From Bacteroidales bacterium UBA4912 (lineage in GTDB: Bacteria > Bacteroidota > Bacteroidia > Bacteroidales > Dysgonomonadaceae), in assembly GCA_002398875.1 (NCBI GenBank), contig DHCC01000046.1, forward strand, positions 1 through 31,138: DNA of 31,138 nucleotides. The letters run 5' to 3'. A model generated the notes under the pieces. That model was not told the DNA's origin. It saw nothing but the letters and a program-made list of their open reading frames with translations, and did no database searches. The translations under genes and the position numbers were made by a program. Shown here piece by piece: positions 15,515 through 23,088 of the stretch. Every line of letters starts with the position of its first letter. Within the stretch, counting starts at the first letter, position 1.

Positions 15515-17548
15515 TTAATTCTTGAAATTCTTTAATCCTGTTTGAAGGAATTCCATATAGTTATCCACACTCTCATCATAAGCGTGTGCAGGAGAGATAG
15601 GTTTACCCTGATGATCCAGTACTACATAGTATGGTTGCGATTGTATTCCAAATTTATGACGTTGCAGGTAACTCCATTTATCACCTACAGTCCTCAGGCG
15701 AGTAGTTTTACCGGCGTCGTCTACTTCTAATATCTCCGGTAGTTTGGTTCTTTCATCCACCATCAAAACAATAAATACAAATTCCTCTTCTATTAGGTTT
15801 TTTACCCTATCTTCTACAAGCACTGTAGCATCCATCTTATGACAATTTACGCAACCATGTCCTCCAAACTCAAGAAGCACCGGTTTGCCTTCACGTGCTG
15901 CATAAGCCATACCAGTTTCATAATCATCAAATACCAGTCCCTTTGATTCACCGTTAAGATTAAAATCAAGAGTAGATAACGGCGGAGCAATTGCACTAAG
16001 CGGTTTAAGCGGTGCTCCCCATAAGCCGGGCACCATATATATAGCAAAAGCAAAAGATAGCATCGCCAGAACCAGTCTTGTCAGCGATACATGTTTCATT
16101 TCGCTGTCACCTTTAAGCTTGATCTTTCCAAGTAAATATATTCCAAGTACCACAAAAAGTACAATCCATAAAGCAAGGAAAATATCTCTGTCCAGTATAC
16201 CCCAACCACTTGAAAGATCGGCTACAGAAAGGAATTTTAGAGATACAGCAAGTACAATGAATCCCAGTACAACTTTAACGGTATTAAGCCAGCTACCTGA
16301 TTTAGGGAGAGTCTTTAGCCAAGATGGGAAAATAGCGAACAGAGTGAACGGAATAGATAGTGCCAATGCAAATCCAAACATGCCAACAGTAGGCGCCATG
16401 AAGTTGCCGTGTGTTGCAGCATCTACAAGCAGCCATCCGATTATTGGTCCGGTACATGAGAATGATACCAGAGCAAGCGTGAATGCCATGAAAAAGAGGC
16501 TTAGCCAACCCTTTGAGCTATCTACTTTACTATCCATTTTGTTTGTCCATGAAGCGGGCAGCACCATTTCAAAAGCTCCCATAAATGAGAAGGCAAAAGT
16601 GATCAGGAGAGCAAAGAAAATCAAATTAAATACCGGGCTGGTTGCCAGATTATTTAAAGCACTTGCACCAAAAATTGCTGTTATTATTAGTCCCAGTGTT
16701 ACATAAATTACAATAATTGAAAGTCCGTACACACTGGCATCCTGTATAGCTTTTTTGCGGCTTTTCTTATTTCTGTTAAGGAAGAAACTTACTGTGATAG
16801 GTATCATAGGCCAAACACAGGGAGTCAGAAGAGCAGCAAATCCCCAAATAAGTCCTTTTAGGAAAATACTCCATAGTGATGCATTTGCAAGATCATCACC
16901 ACTGCTAAGCGCCTGTAATTCTTCAATTACAGGAGTCCAGAGTATATCGCTGTTGACAGGTTCTGAAGTTATATTTAATAAATCTAAATCAGTTTGTGCA
17001 GCAGATACAGCTTCTTCAGTTAAAGTTGCCGTTTCTGTAATGACATCGGATGCTGACCCAGTCACAACCAATGATGCCGGCAGGTTTGAGCCTCTGAATG
17101 AGAAATCTACCGGTAGCGGGGGAGTACATGTCTGATCGTTACATGCCTGAGCACGTACATTGCCTATTACTGAAAACGCTGACTTATCGGTTACTTTCAA
17201 TCGTTGTGCAAAAGTAACACTGTTTGTAAATGAACCTATTTCCATTTGGAATATCTCATCAAACTTTACTTTTGCCTCTTTGTCTACGGATTTGAAATCT
17301 CCTACAGCTACAGCACCTCTGATCTCATCAAACTCAATCATAGTAGGATTAGGTCCCCCTTCGGGAATATTGGTGTCGTACATATACCAGCCCTGTTCCA
17401 CAGTAGCAGTTGCTAATATATTAACTTCTCCATTTCCTGCATCAGAAAGTTTGAAATCCCAGGAGATCGGATTTTGTGCATTTAGAGTTACAGATACAAG
17501 GAATAATAAAATTCCAATGCCGAATTGTCTGCGTGCTATTTTTTTCAT
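15515..17548 (-). CDS. dsbD: Thiol:disulfide interchange protein DsbD
   Basis: Carries electrons from cytoplasmic thioredoxin across the inner membrane to periplasmic thiol proteins. The 677 residues show a signal peptide (1-25), then an N-terminal DsbD-alpha-like immunoglobulin domain with Cys136 and Cys141 (ACNDQTCTPP). The membrane domain (about 225-515, eight helices) carries the redox pair Cys244 (LLTPCVWPMIP) and Cys365 (SFSCTGPIIGW). A C-terminal thioredoxin-like domain carries Cys566-x-x-Cys569 in GGHGCVNCHKMD. All three cysteine pairs of the relay are present. A -7 element lies 34 bases upstream and a terminator just downstream, so it is likely transcribed alone. Likely clients include periplasmic thioredoxins such as the lipoprotein encoded at 26548-27063; that link is inference. 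Confidence 0.94.
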   Translation of the reverse strand: MKKIARRQFGIGILLFLVSVTLNAQNPISWDFKLSDAGNGEVNILATATVEQGWYMYDTNIPEGGPNPTMIEFDEIRGAVAVGDFKSVDKEAKVKFDEIFQMEIGSFTNSVTFAQRLKVTDKSAFSVIGNVRAQACNDQTCTPPLPVDFSFRGSNLPASLVVTGSASDVITETATLTEEAVSAAQTDLDLLNITSEPVNSDILWTPVIEELQALSSGDDLANASLWSIFLKGLIWGFAALLTPCVWPMIPITVSFFLNRNKKSRKKAIQDASVYGLSIIVIYVTLGLIITAIFGASALNNLATSPVFNLIFFALLITFAFSFMGAFEMVLPASWTNKMDSKVDSSKGWLSLFFMAFTLALVSFSCTGPIIGWLLVDAATHGNFMAPTVGMFGFALALSIPFTLFAIFPSWLKTLPKSGSWLNTVKVVLGFIVLAVSLKFLSVADLSSGWGILDRDIFLALWIVLFVVLGIYLLGKIKLKGDSEMKHVSLTRLVLAMLSFAFAIYMVPGLWGAPLKPLSAIAPPLSTLDFNLNGESKGLVFDDYETGMAYAAREGKPVLLEFGGHGCVNCHKMDATVLVEDRVKNLIEEEFVFIVLMVDERTKLPEILEVDDAGKTTRLRTVGDKWSYLQRHKFGIQSQPYYVVLDHQGKPISPAHAYDESVDNYMEFLQTGLKNFKN

Positions 17549-17581
17549 AACTGTTTTATGATTGTTTTATATTCGAACTTA

Positions 17582-17589
17582 CAAAGTTA
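17582..17589 (-). promoter_or_regulatory. -7 promoter element of dsbD
   Basis: On the minus strand this reads TAACTTTG, a full TAnnTTTG match, 34 bases before the dsbD start at 17548. Confidence 0.55.
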
Positions 17590-17682
17590 ACGAACCAATG
17601 TTAATATCCTTAGTTAATATCAGTTATAAAGAATGTTGTTGAGTTAAAGTGAAGAGGGATAGGGACTTAATGCTGATAGAAA

Positions 17683-18963
17683 TTATTTATTAATTAAAAT
17701 ATCCAGTACAATCTTATCAGTCTCAGCCATTCCGTTGTTACCTATCAGTGCCAGATTCCTGATAGATTGGTCGATATCCTGATCAATAATACCTTCCTGA
17801 GAAGTAACCACCTCATCTTCAATTGCCATTAGTGCAGAAAGTGTAGCTGTTGAAACACCGCTTGCAATTTTTAAGGCACAACTCGGTTTTGCTCCGTCGC
17901 AAATCATACCTGTTATATTTGCAATCATGTTTTTAGCTGAGTATGTAATCTGATCATAATTGCCACCCATTAGATAGGTAATACCGCAACTCGAACCGGT
18001 TGATGCTACAACACATCCGCAAAGAGCTGATAATCTTCCAATGTGCTGTTTAATATAAATCATTGACAGGTTACTTAATATAAGAGCCCTTATAAGCTGA
18101 TCTTCAGAAGCACCGATGTTCTCCGCAAAAGTGAGTACGGGCAAAGTTGCAGCTATCCCCTGGTTGCCGCTACCACTGTTACTCATTACAGGTACCATTG
18201 CTCCTGCCATCCTGACGTCACACGCGCCGGCTGTTGCGGATACCATCCTGCTGTGAAGGTTGTCTCCAAAAATTCTCTGTCCTGTTTCACCCTTAATGTT
18301 TTTAGATACATTATGACCGAAATGTCCATAGTTTGATTTTTCAGCAGCCTTTTTATTCATTTTTGCTGCCTCAAGGATGAAATCCAGTTCTTCTATCGGA
18401 GATTCTGTTGCATACTGATATATTTTACTGAAAGTGAGCTGAGCTTTATTGTTTATTTCCTGTTTGGCAGATTCACTGTTTTCGTATAGCTTCGTTCCGT
18501 TTAGTTCAATAAGTGAGAATGATGTGTGACTGCCGCTTATAATTGCTATGGATTTATTTCCTTTTTTCGTACATTGAACCTCAATGTATAACTTCTCAGA
18601 AATATTTTCCTTTATATTTATGTTGATTATTTTATCTCTTATAAATCTCTTGCCTTGATCTAATTCTAAGGGAGACAGATTATCAAGCAGCTCCAAACCC
18701 TTTTCTGATTTCCCTCTTGTAGCACCCAAGGCAATAGCAATAAGCAATCCATTCATTCCTGTGCCGGGAATACCCACTCCCATCGCGTTCTTTAATATGT
18801 TTGTGCTTAAGTAAACGTCAACTTTATCAGGGATTTCGCCTAAAACTTCTGTCGCTCTGGCTGTACATAGGGATACCGCTATTGGTTCAGTGCAACCAAC
18901 TGCCGGAATTATCTCCTGCTGCATAAGTGATCTTATTTCTTTTCTGTCTTTGGCTGTTAACAC
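17683..18963 (-). CDS. cyuA: L-cysteine desulfidase family protein (UPF0597/CyuA-like)
   Basis: Members of this iron-sulfur family break L-cysteine into pyruvate, ammonia and sulfide; related proteins are serine dehydratase-like. Visible motifs are IIPAVGCTEPIAVSLC near the N-terminus, NAMGVGIPGTGMNG, SNSGSGNQGIAATLPV, CGCVVASTGSSCGITYLMGG and MICDGAKPSCALKIASG, supplying the Cys residues expected for a [4Fe-4S] cluster. I place the start at GTG 18963 (427 codons with stop) because a TAnnTTTG element at 18991-18998 lies inside the frame that opens at ATG 19017, and the 18 extra residues look unlike the family. Translation from 19017 would need an upstream promoter. It stands between catalase and dsbD with its own promoter, suggesting separate control. 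Cysteine versus serine as substrate is not decided by sequence. Confidence 0.85.
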   Translation of the reverse strand: MLTAKDRKEIRSLMQQEIIPAVGCTEPIAVSLCTARATEVLGEIPDKVDVYLSTNILKNAMGVGIPGTGMNGLLIAIALGATRGKSEKGLELLDNLSPLELDQGKRFIRDKIININIKENISEKLYIEVQCTKKGNKSIAIISGSHTSFSLIELNGTKLYENSESAKQEINNKAQLTFSKIYQYATESPIEELDFILEAAKMNKKAAEKSNYGHFGHNVSKNIKGETGQRIFGDNLHSRMVSATAGACDVRMAGAMVPVMSNSGSGNQGIAATLPVLTFAENIGASEDQLIRALILSNLSMIYIKQHIGRLSALCGCVVASTGSSCGITYLMGGNYDQITYSAKNMIANITGMICDGAKPSCALKIASGVSTATLSALMAIEDEVVTSQEGIIDQDIDQSIRNLALIGNNGMAETDKIVLDILINK

Positions 18964-18990
18964 TTTATCGCATTTAAAAAAATGAAAAAA

Positions 18991-18998
18991 CAAAGATA
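18991..18998 (-). promoter_or_regulatory. -7 promoter element of the cysteine desulfidase gene
   Basis: On the minus strand this reads TATCTTTG, a full TAnnTTTG match. The T-run of the catalase terminator falls roughly where the -33 element should be. The site decides the start-codon choice for the desulfidase gene. Confidence 0.6.
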
Positions 18999-19016
18999 CA
19001 TAAAATTTAGCGCACA

Positions 19017-19058
19017 AAAACCCGGTCTCTTCAATGTTTGTATGAGAGACCGGGTTTT
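19017..19058 (-). terminator. Rho-independent terminator of katA
   Basis: Fourteen-pair perfect stem: AAAACCCGGTCTCT at 19017-19030 with AGAGACCGGGTTTT at 19045-19058, and a 14-base loop. On the minus strand the stem runs into five T. It closes the fur-katA unit 30 bases after the catalase stop. Confidence 0.9.
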
Positions 19059-19088
19059 ATCAAAACACAAAATTGATATTATCTGTTT

Positions 19089-20594
19089 TTATTGAATACC
19101 TGCTTTGTCGTAAGATATACCTAAAGCATCTGCTACACCTCTGCCATAAGCGGGGTCAGCTTTGTAACAATTGCCGATATGACGTATTTTGATAATCTCA
19201 TCACTGTCGCCCATATTACGGGCAGTGTTTTCAAACAACCTTTGTTGTTCATCCGGTTTCATCAAACGGAACAATTTACCCGGCTGTTCGTAATAGTTAT
19301 CATCATCTGCGCGGAAATCCCAACGCTTGATATCACCGTTAACTTTTTGTACCGGTTCATCATGTTCAGGCTGTTCCTGCCATACATTATAGCTGTTTGG
19401 TTCATAATGCAGAGTTGCGCCATGGTTGCCATCTACACGCATTTGTCCGTCACGATGATATGAGTTATAACCCTCTTTTACACCCTTAGGCTGATTCACA
19501 GGAATCTGATGATGATTCACTCCAAGTCTGTATCGTTGTGCATCACCATACGAAAACAGTCTGCCCTGAAGCATTTTGTCAGGAGAAAAACTAATACCCG
19601 GAACAACATTAGCCGGATTAAAAGCAGCCTGTTCAACATCTTGGAAATAATTATCAGGGTTGCGGTTAAGTTCAAATTCTCCTACCGGAATTAGAGGAAA
19701 ATCACCCTTATACCACACTTTTGTTAAATCAAAAGGATTATAAGGCATATTTTCAGCCTGCTCTTCAGTCATTATCTGAATATACATTTTCCATTTAGGG
19801 AAATTGCCGTTCCCGATTGCTTCAAACAAATCACGCTGATGACTTTCACGATCCTTTCCTACAAGTTCTTCTGCTTCGGCATCTGTAAGGTTCTCTATTC
19901 CCTGTTGAGTAACAAAGTGAAATTTCACCCAGTGACGTACATTATCTGCGTTAAGGAAGCTGAATGTATGGCTTCCGAAACCGTGCATGTTGCGATAACT
20001 TCGGGGAATGCCCCTGTCGCTCATCGTAATGGTTACCTGATGGAGGGCTTCAGGCAGACTTGACCAGAAGTCCCAGTTGTTATTCGGACTTCTCAGATTT
20101 GTATGAGGATCACGTTTCACAGCATGGTTCAAATCAGGAAATTTAAGAGGATCCCTGAAAAAGAAAACAGGAGTATTATTCCCTACCAAATCCCAGTTGC
20201 CTTCTTCGGTATAAAATTTCATTGCAAAACCGCGGATATCTCTTTCTGCATCAGCTGCACCTCTTTCACCTGCTACGGTTGAGAACCGGACAAACATCTC
20301 TGTTTGTTTCCCTGTCTCAGAGAATATTTTCGCCTTTGTATACTGTGTAATATCGTGTGTAACGGTAAATGTGCCAAATGCACCTGATCCCTTGGCATGC
20401 ATTCTTCTTTCAGGAATAACTTCCCTGTCAAAATGAGCCATTTTTTCAAGAAACCATACGTCCTGCAACATCATAGGGCCACGCGGACCAGCTGTCATAG
20501 AATCCTGATTATTTCCTACCGGTGCCCCTGCAACAGTAGTCATTTTCATCTGGTTTTTCTTGTCTTTCTGTTTTTTTAGTTCTTCTGCATTCAT
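19089..20594 (-). CDS. katA: Monofunctional haem catalase
   Basis: Converts hydrogen peroxide to water and oxygen in the cytoplasm. With the start at 20594 (MNAEELKKQ) it is 501 residues, a small-subunit clade 3 type catalase. Motifs include TAGPRGPMMLQDVWFLEKMAHFDREVIPERRMHAKGSGAFG around the distal His (RRMHAKG), VRFSTVAGERGAAD, the distal-side Asn region FFFRDPLKFPDLNH, and the proximal haem Tyr in RLFSYGDAQRYRLG. An in-frame ATG at 20648 overlaps the fur stop as ATGA and would add 18 residues outside the conserved family sequence. Either way it is co-transcribed with the Fur-family gene just upstream. A strong terminator follows. Peroxide control by that regulator is likely but inferred. 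Confidence 0.97.
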   Translation of the reverse strand: MNAEELKKQKDKKNQMKMTTVAGAPVGNNQDSMTAGPRGPMMLQDVWFLEKMAHFDREVIPERRMHAKGSGAFGTFTVTHDITQYTKAKIFSETGKQTEMFVRFSTVAGERGAADAERDIRGFAMKFYTEEGNWDLVGNNTPVFFFRDPLKFPDLNHAVKRDPHTNLRSPNNNWDFWSSLPEALHQVTITMSDRGIPRSYRNMHGFGSHTFSFLNADNVRHWVKFHFVTQQGIENLTDAEAEELVGKDRESHQRDLFEAIGNGNFPKWKMYIQIMTEEQAENMPYNPFDLTKVWYKGDFPLIPVGEFELNRNPDNYFQDVEQAAFNPANVVPGISFSPDKMLQGRLFSYGDAQRYRLGVNHHQIPVNQPKGVKEGYNSYHRDGQMRVDGNHGATLHYEPNSYNVWQEQPEHDEPVQKVNGDIKRWDFRADDDNYYEQPGKLFRLMKPDEQQRLFENTARNMGDSDEIIKIRHIGNCYKADPAYGRGVADALGISYDKAGIQ

Positions 20595-20644
20595 ATAATC
20601 TAATTTTAGTGTTGATAAATTCCTCTGATCTTTCTTTAAAAGTT

Positions 20645-21064
20645 TCATTCTTGAATATACTTTCCATTTATGTGAACTTTAACCGACTTAATTTCAAACC
20701 CGGGGATTCTGTTTTTTGTGAAAAAGTCTTCAAGTAGTAAGTTTAACTCATCATTTATATAGTCAACTATTTGATTGTCATCTTCAACATATAAATGATG
20801 ATGATTTTCAACACGCCAGTCATATCTTAAAGATTCATCTATATGGCGTACTTTGACTATTACACCGGTTTCAACAAAAGTATCCAGTGTTTTGTATATT
20901 GTGCCTACAGATATATTAGGGTTCTTTTTATGAACCGCATCAATAATCTGCTGAGCGTTAGGGTGATTATTTAGTGAAAAAATTGTTTCGAGAATACTTA
21001 CTCTCTGTGGCGTAATTTTTAAGTTTTTATCTTTTAAAATTTCCCTTATTTGATTTGTGACCAT
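20645..21064 (-). CDS. Fur-family (PerR-like) regulator without cysteines
   Basis: Metal-dependent winged-helix repressor of the Fur superfamily, 139 residues. The DNA-binding part (about 1-80) has ITPQRVSILETIFSLNNHPNAQQII and the recognition helix region ISVGTIYKTLDTFVETGVI. The dimerisation part carries HHHLYVEDDNQIVDYI, where His93-95 and nearby acids could form the regulatory metal site. There is no cysteine in the protein, so the structural Zn(Cys)4 site of B. subtilis PerR and Fur is missing; VEDD stands where CxxC is usual. It lies directly upstream of catalase with an ATGA overlap to a possible catalase start, fitting a peroxide-responsive regulator that may act by His oxidation at an iron site. 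No clear 7-1-7 Fur/PerR box was found upstream. Confidence 0.88.
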   Translation of the reverse strand: MVTNQIREILKDKNLKITPQRVSILETIFSLNNHPNAQQIIDAVHKKNPNISVGTIYKTLDTFVETGVIVKVRHIDESLRYDWRVENHHHLYVEDDNQIVDYINDELNLLLEDFFTKNRIPGFEIKSVKVHINGKYIQE

Positions 21065-21205
21065 TGAATTATAATAAAAATAAAAATGTTAAGTAAGATA
21101 AATTATCAGATAGGAATCACTGCTATTTAATAACAAGTCAAACGTTAGAAAGTTCATTTTTTATACATAATATATTTTGTTGTCATCTTAGGCTTTTATA
21201 TTTGT

Positions 21206-21213
21206 TATCTTTG
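21206..21213 (+). promoter_or_regulatory. -7 promoter element upstream of dnaB (distal)
   Basis: TATCTTTG, full TAnnTTTG match, 156 bases before dnaB. A transcript from here would carry the 21247-21294 hairpin in its leader. Confidence 0.5.
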
Positions 21214-21246
21214 TACTTAAATATTTTGAGAGTTTGACTGTAATTG

Positions 21247-21294
21247 GTTTCTCGTAAGTTTTCAACACTCTTTGTTAATAACTTTGCGAGAAAC
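21247..21294 (+). repeat. Interrupted inverted repeat in the dnaB leader
   Basis: GTTTCTCG (21247-21254) pairs with CGAGAAAC (21287-21294), and AAGTT (21256-21260) with AACTT (21280-21284), separated by a 1x2 internal loop: 13 pairs with a 19-base loop. No T-run follows, so it is not a standard terminator. The distal half overlaps the second TAnnTTTG element. Confidence 0.5.
21279..21286 (+). promoter_or_regulatory. -7 promoter-like element upstream of dnaB (proximal)
   Basis: TAACTTTG, full TAnnTTTG match inside the right arm of the leader inverted repeat, 83 bases before the dnaB start. It may be a second promoter, or a chance match within the hairpin. Confidence 0.3.
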
Positions 21295-21369
21295 ATTTGT
21301 CATAAAAATTCCATGGCGACAAAATTACTCCCTAACTTTACATACTTTTTTAAGCAAAACCCTATATAA

Positions 21370-22923
21370 ATGGAGAAACAAAAACGTAAACCATCAGTTA
21401 AAGTAGTCGAAAAAACAGTTGTAGCACCCGATATTGGTAAATTACCTCCGCAAGCCAGAGAACTTGAAGAGGCTGTGTTGGGTGCCTTGATGCTTGAGAA
21501 GGATGCATATTCAATTGTAGGAGAAATACTCAAACCTGAAAGTTTTTATGATCCTACCCATCAGCTGATATATGGAGCTGTTCAGGGCTTATCAATGCAG
21601 CAAAAACCTGTTGACGTGCTTACGGTTGTAGAAGAACTCAAGCGTCGCGGTGAGCTTGAAGCAGCAGGCGGTCCTGTTTATATTGCAGAGTTATCAGAGA
21701 AAGTTGCATCAGCAGCACATATTGAGTATCATGCACGTATTATTGCCCAAAAGTATCTTGCACGGGAACTTATCTCATTCTCCTCTGAGATATCACAAAA
21801 TGCATTCGATGAAACCGTTGATGTGGATGATCTAATGCAGGAGACTGAAGGGAAACTGTTCGAAATCTCACAGCGTAACGTTAAGAAAGATGTAATTCAG
21901 ATCAATCCGGTAATAAAAGAGGCAATGGATAATATCCAGATTGCTGCAAATCGCAAGGATGGTATGAGTGGTCTCCCAACCGGGTTTAAAGAATTGGATA
22001 ATCTTACTTCCGGATGGCAAAATTCTGATTTAGTTATTATTGCTGCACGCCCCGCAATGGGTAAGACTGCTCTAGTGCTCTCTATGGCAAAAAATATAGC
22101 ACTTGATTATGAACAGCCAATAGCGATTTTCTCACTTGAGATGTCTAATGTTCAGCTGGTAAACAGGTTGATTGTTAACGTTTGCCAGATTAAAGGAGAG
22201 AGTATAAAAAGTGGAAGACTGTCTGATGATGAGTGGGAAAGGTTGGATAAAAACCATAAACTACTTTACAATGCACCTATTTATATAGATGATACTCCTA
22301 GTCTCTCTGTATTTGAACTGCGCACAAAAGCCAGGCGACTTGTTCGTGAACACAAAATCAGAGCAATTATTATTGACTACCTTCAGCTGATGAATGCCAG
22401 CGGAATGAATTTTGGCAGCCGTGAACAGGAGGTGAGTATGATTTCGCGATCACTTAAAGGGTTGGCAAAAGAGCTAAATATACCTATTCTTGCACTTTCG
22501 CAGCTCAACCGTGGTGTGGAATCCAGAGTGGGTACAGAAGGTAAGCGTCCTCAACTGTCAGACCTCCGCGAATCGGGTGCAATTGAGCAGGATGCTGATA
22601 TTGTTTGTTTTATTCACCGTCCTGAATATTATCGTATAACAGAAGATGAGATGGGTAACTCACTTGTTGGTATAGCTGAAATCATTGTTGCAAAACACCG
22701 TAACGGTCCCACCGGTATTGCAAGTATGCGATTCGACGCCGAATATGCACGCTTCCAGAATCTTGATGATTACGCAGTAGGTAAAAACTATGTTGAACTG
22801 CCGTCCAAAATGAACAGGTCGTATAAGTCTAACGATAAGTATAGTTCAGATAATTCAACGGAAGTGATTCCTGAGGATAAAGATGCACTTCCATTCAGGC
22901 CCGGTTCTTTGTCTGTCCCGTAA
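21370..22923 (+). CDS. dnaB: Replicative DNA helicase DnaB
   Basis: Hexameric 5'-3' helicase that unwinds DNA ahead of the replication fork and loads primase. The 517 residues begin with a short basic extension, then the N-terminal helical domain (about 25-130: LPPQARELEEAVLGALMLEKDAY, PESFYDPTHQLIYGAV), a linker, and the RecA-like ATPase domain. This has the DnaB entry motif GLPTGFKELDNLTSGWQNSDLVIIAARPAMGKTA, with Walker A Lys232, Walker B IIDYLQLM, SQLNRGVESR and DLRESGAIEQDADIV. No intein or insertion interrupts the domain. It is preceded by a leader with an inverted repeat and one or two promoters, and followed by a 165-base gap with the next gene's promoter. Confidence 0.97.
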   Translation: MEKQKRKPSVKVVEKTVVAPDIGKLPPQARELEEAVLGALMLEKDAYSIVGEILKPESFYDPTHQLIYGAVQGLSMQQKPVDVLTVVEELKRRGELEAAGGPVYIAELSEKVASAAHIEYHARIIAQKYLARELISFSSEISQNAFDETVDVDDLMQETEGKLFEISQRNVKKDVIQINPVIKEAMDNIQIAANRKDGMSGLPTGFKELDNLTSGWQNSDLVIIAARPAMGKTALVLSMAKNIALDYEQPIAIFSLEMSNVQLVNRLIVNVCQIKGESIKSGRLSDDEWERLDKNHKLLYNAPIYIDDTPSLSVFELRTKARRLVREHKIRAIIIDYLQLMNASGMNFGSREQEVSMISRSLKGLAKELNIPILALSQLNRGVESRVGTEGKRPQLSDLRESGAIEQDADIVCFIHRPEYYRITEDEMGNSLVGIAEIIVAKHRNGPTGIASMRFDAEYARFQNLDDYAVGKNYVELPSKMNRSYKSNDKYSSDNSTEVIPEDKDALPFRPGSLSVP

Positions 22924-23036
22924 CTGATACACCTACATGTCTGATAAATAGGAATATAATTGTGTTAAAATAGTTCTAATTACTGTAAAACAACTGTAAC
23001 ACAGGGTGAAATAATCTATGTTTTGAATAATATTAG

Positions 23037-23044
23037 TATTTTTG
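23037..23044 (+). promoter_or_regulatory. -7 promoter element of the LysM/barrel gene pair
   Basis: TATTTTTG, full TAnnTTTG match, 44 bases before the start at 23089. It drives the LysM protein and the overlapping barrel gene. Confidence 0.55.
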
Positions 23045-23088
23045 CAGGGAAATATTTTCAGAACAGTTCCTTTAAAGATAGATAAATA

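Larger units (their letters stand above)
21065..21369. other. Divergent regulatory region between fur-katA and dnaB
   Basis: About 305 bases without a gene. It holds two TAnnTTTG elements facing dnaB (21206, 21279) and an interrupted inverted repeat (21247-21294). The first 100 bases, which must contain the fur promoter, show no clear TAnnTTTG on the minus strand. A short reading frame antisense to the start of dnaB extends into it but has no coding character. Confidence 0.6.

Noticed and set aside
16119..16706. 195-codon open frame on the plus strand inside dsbD
   Set aside because: It is antisense to the conserved membrane domain of dsbD; its translation is rich in Ser/Ile/Lys with no domain, signal or promoter, as expected for a shadow of a hydrophobic gene.
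17160..17561. 133-codon plus-strand frame opposite the dsbD N-terminus
   Set aside because: Antisense shadow across the dsbD signal peptide and alpha domain; no support of its own.
21061..21130. 7-1-7 Fur/PerR box upstream of the Fur-family gene
   Set aside because: The region is A/T-rich with partial TTATAAT-like strings, but no convincing symmetric 15-mer could be found by eye.
23039..23075. GAACAGTTC short palindrome before the LysM gene
   Set aside because: Nine bases of symmetry in an A/T-rich leader are expected by chance and nothing else supports an operator.
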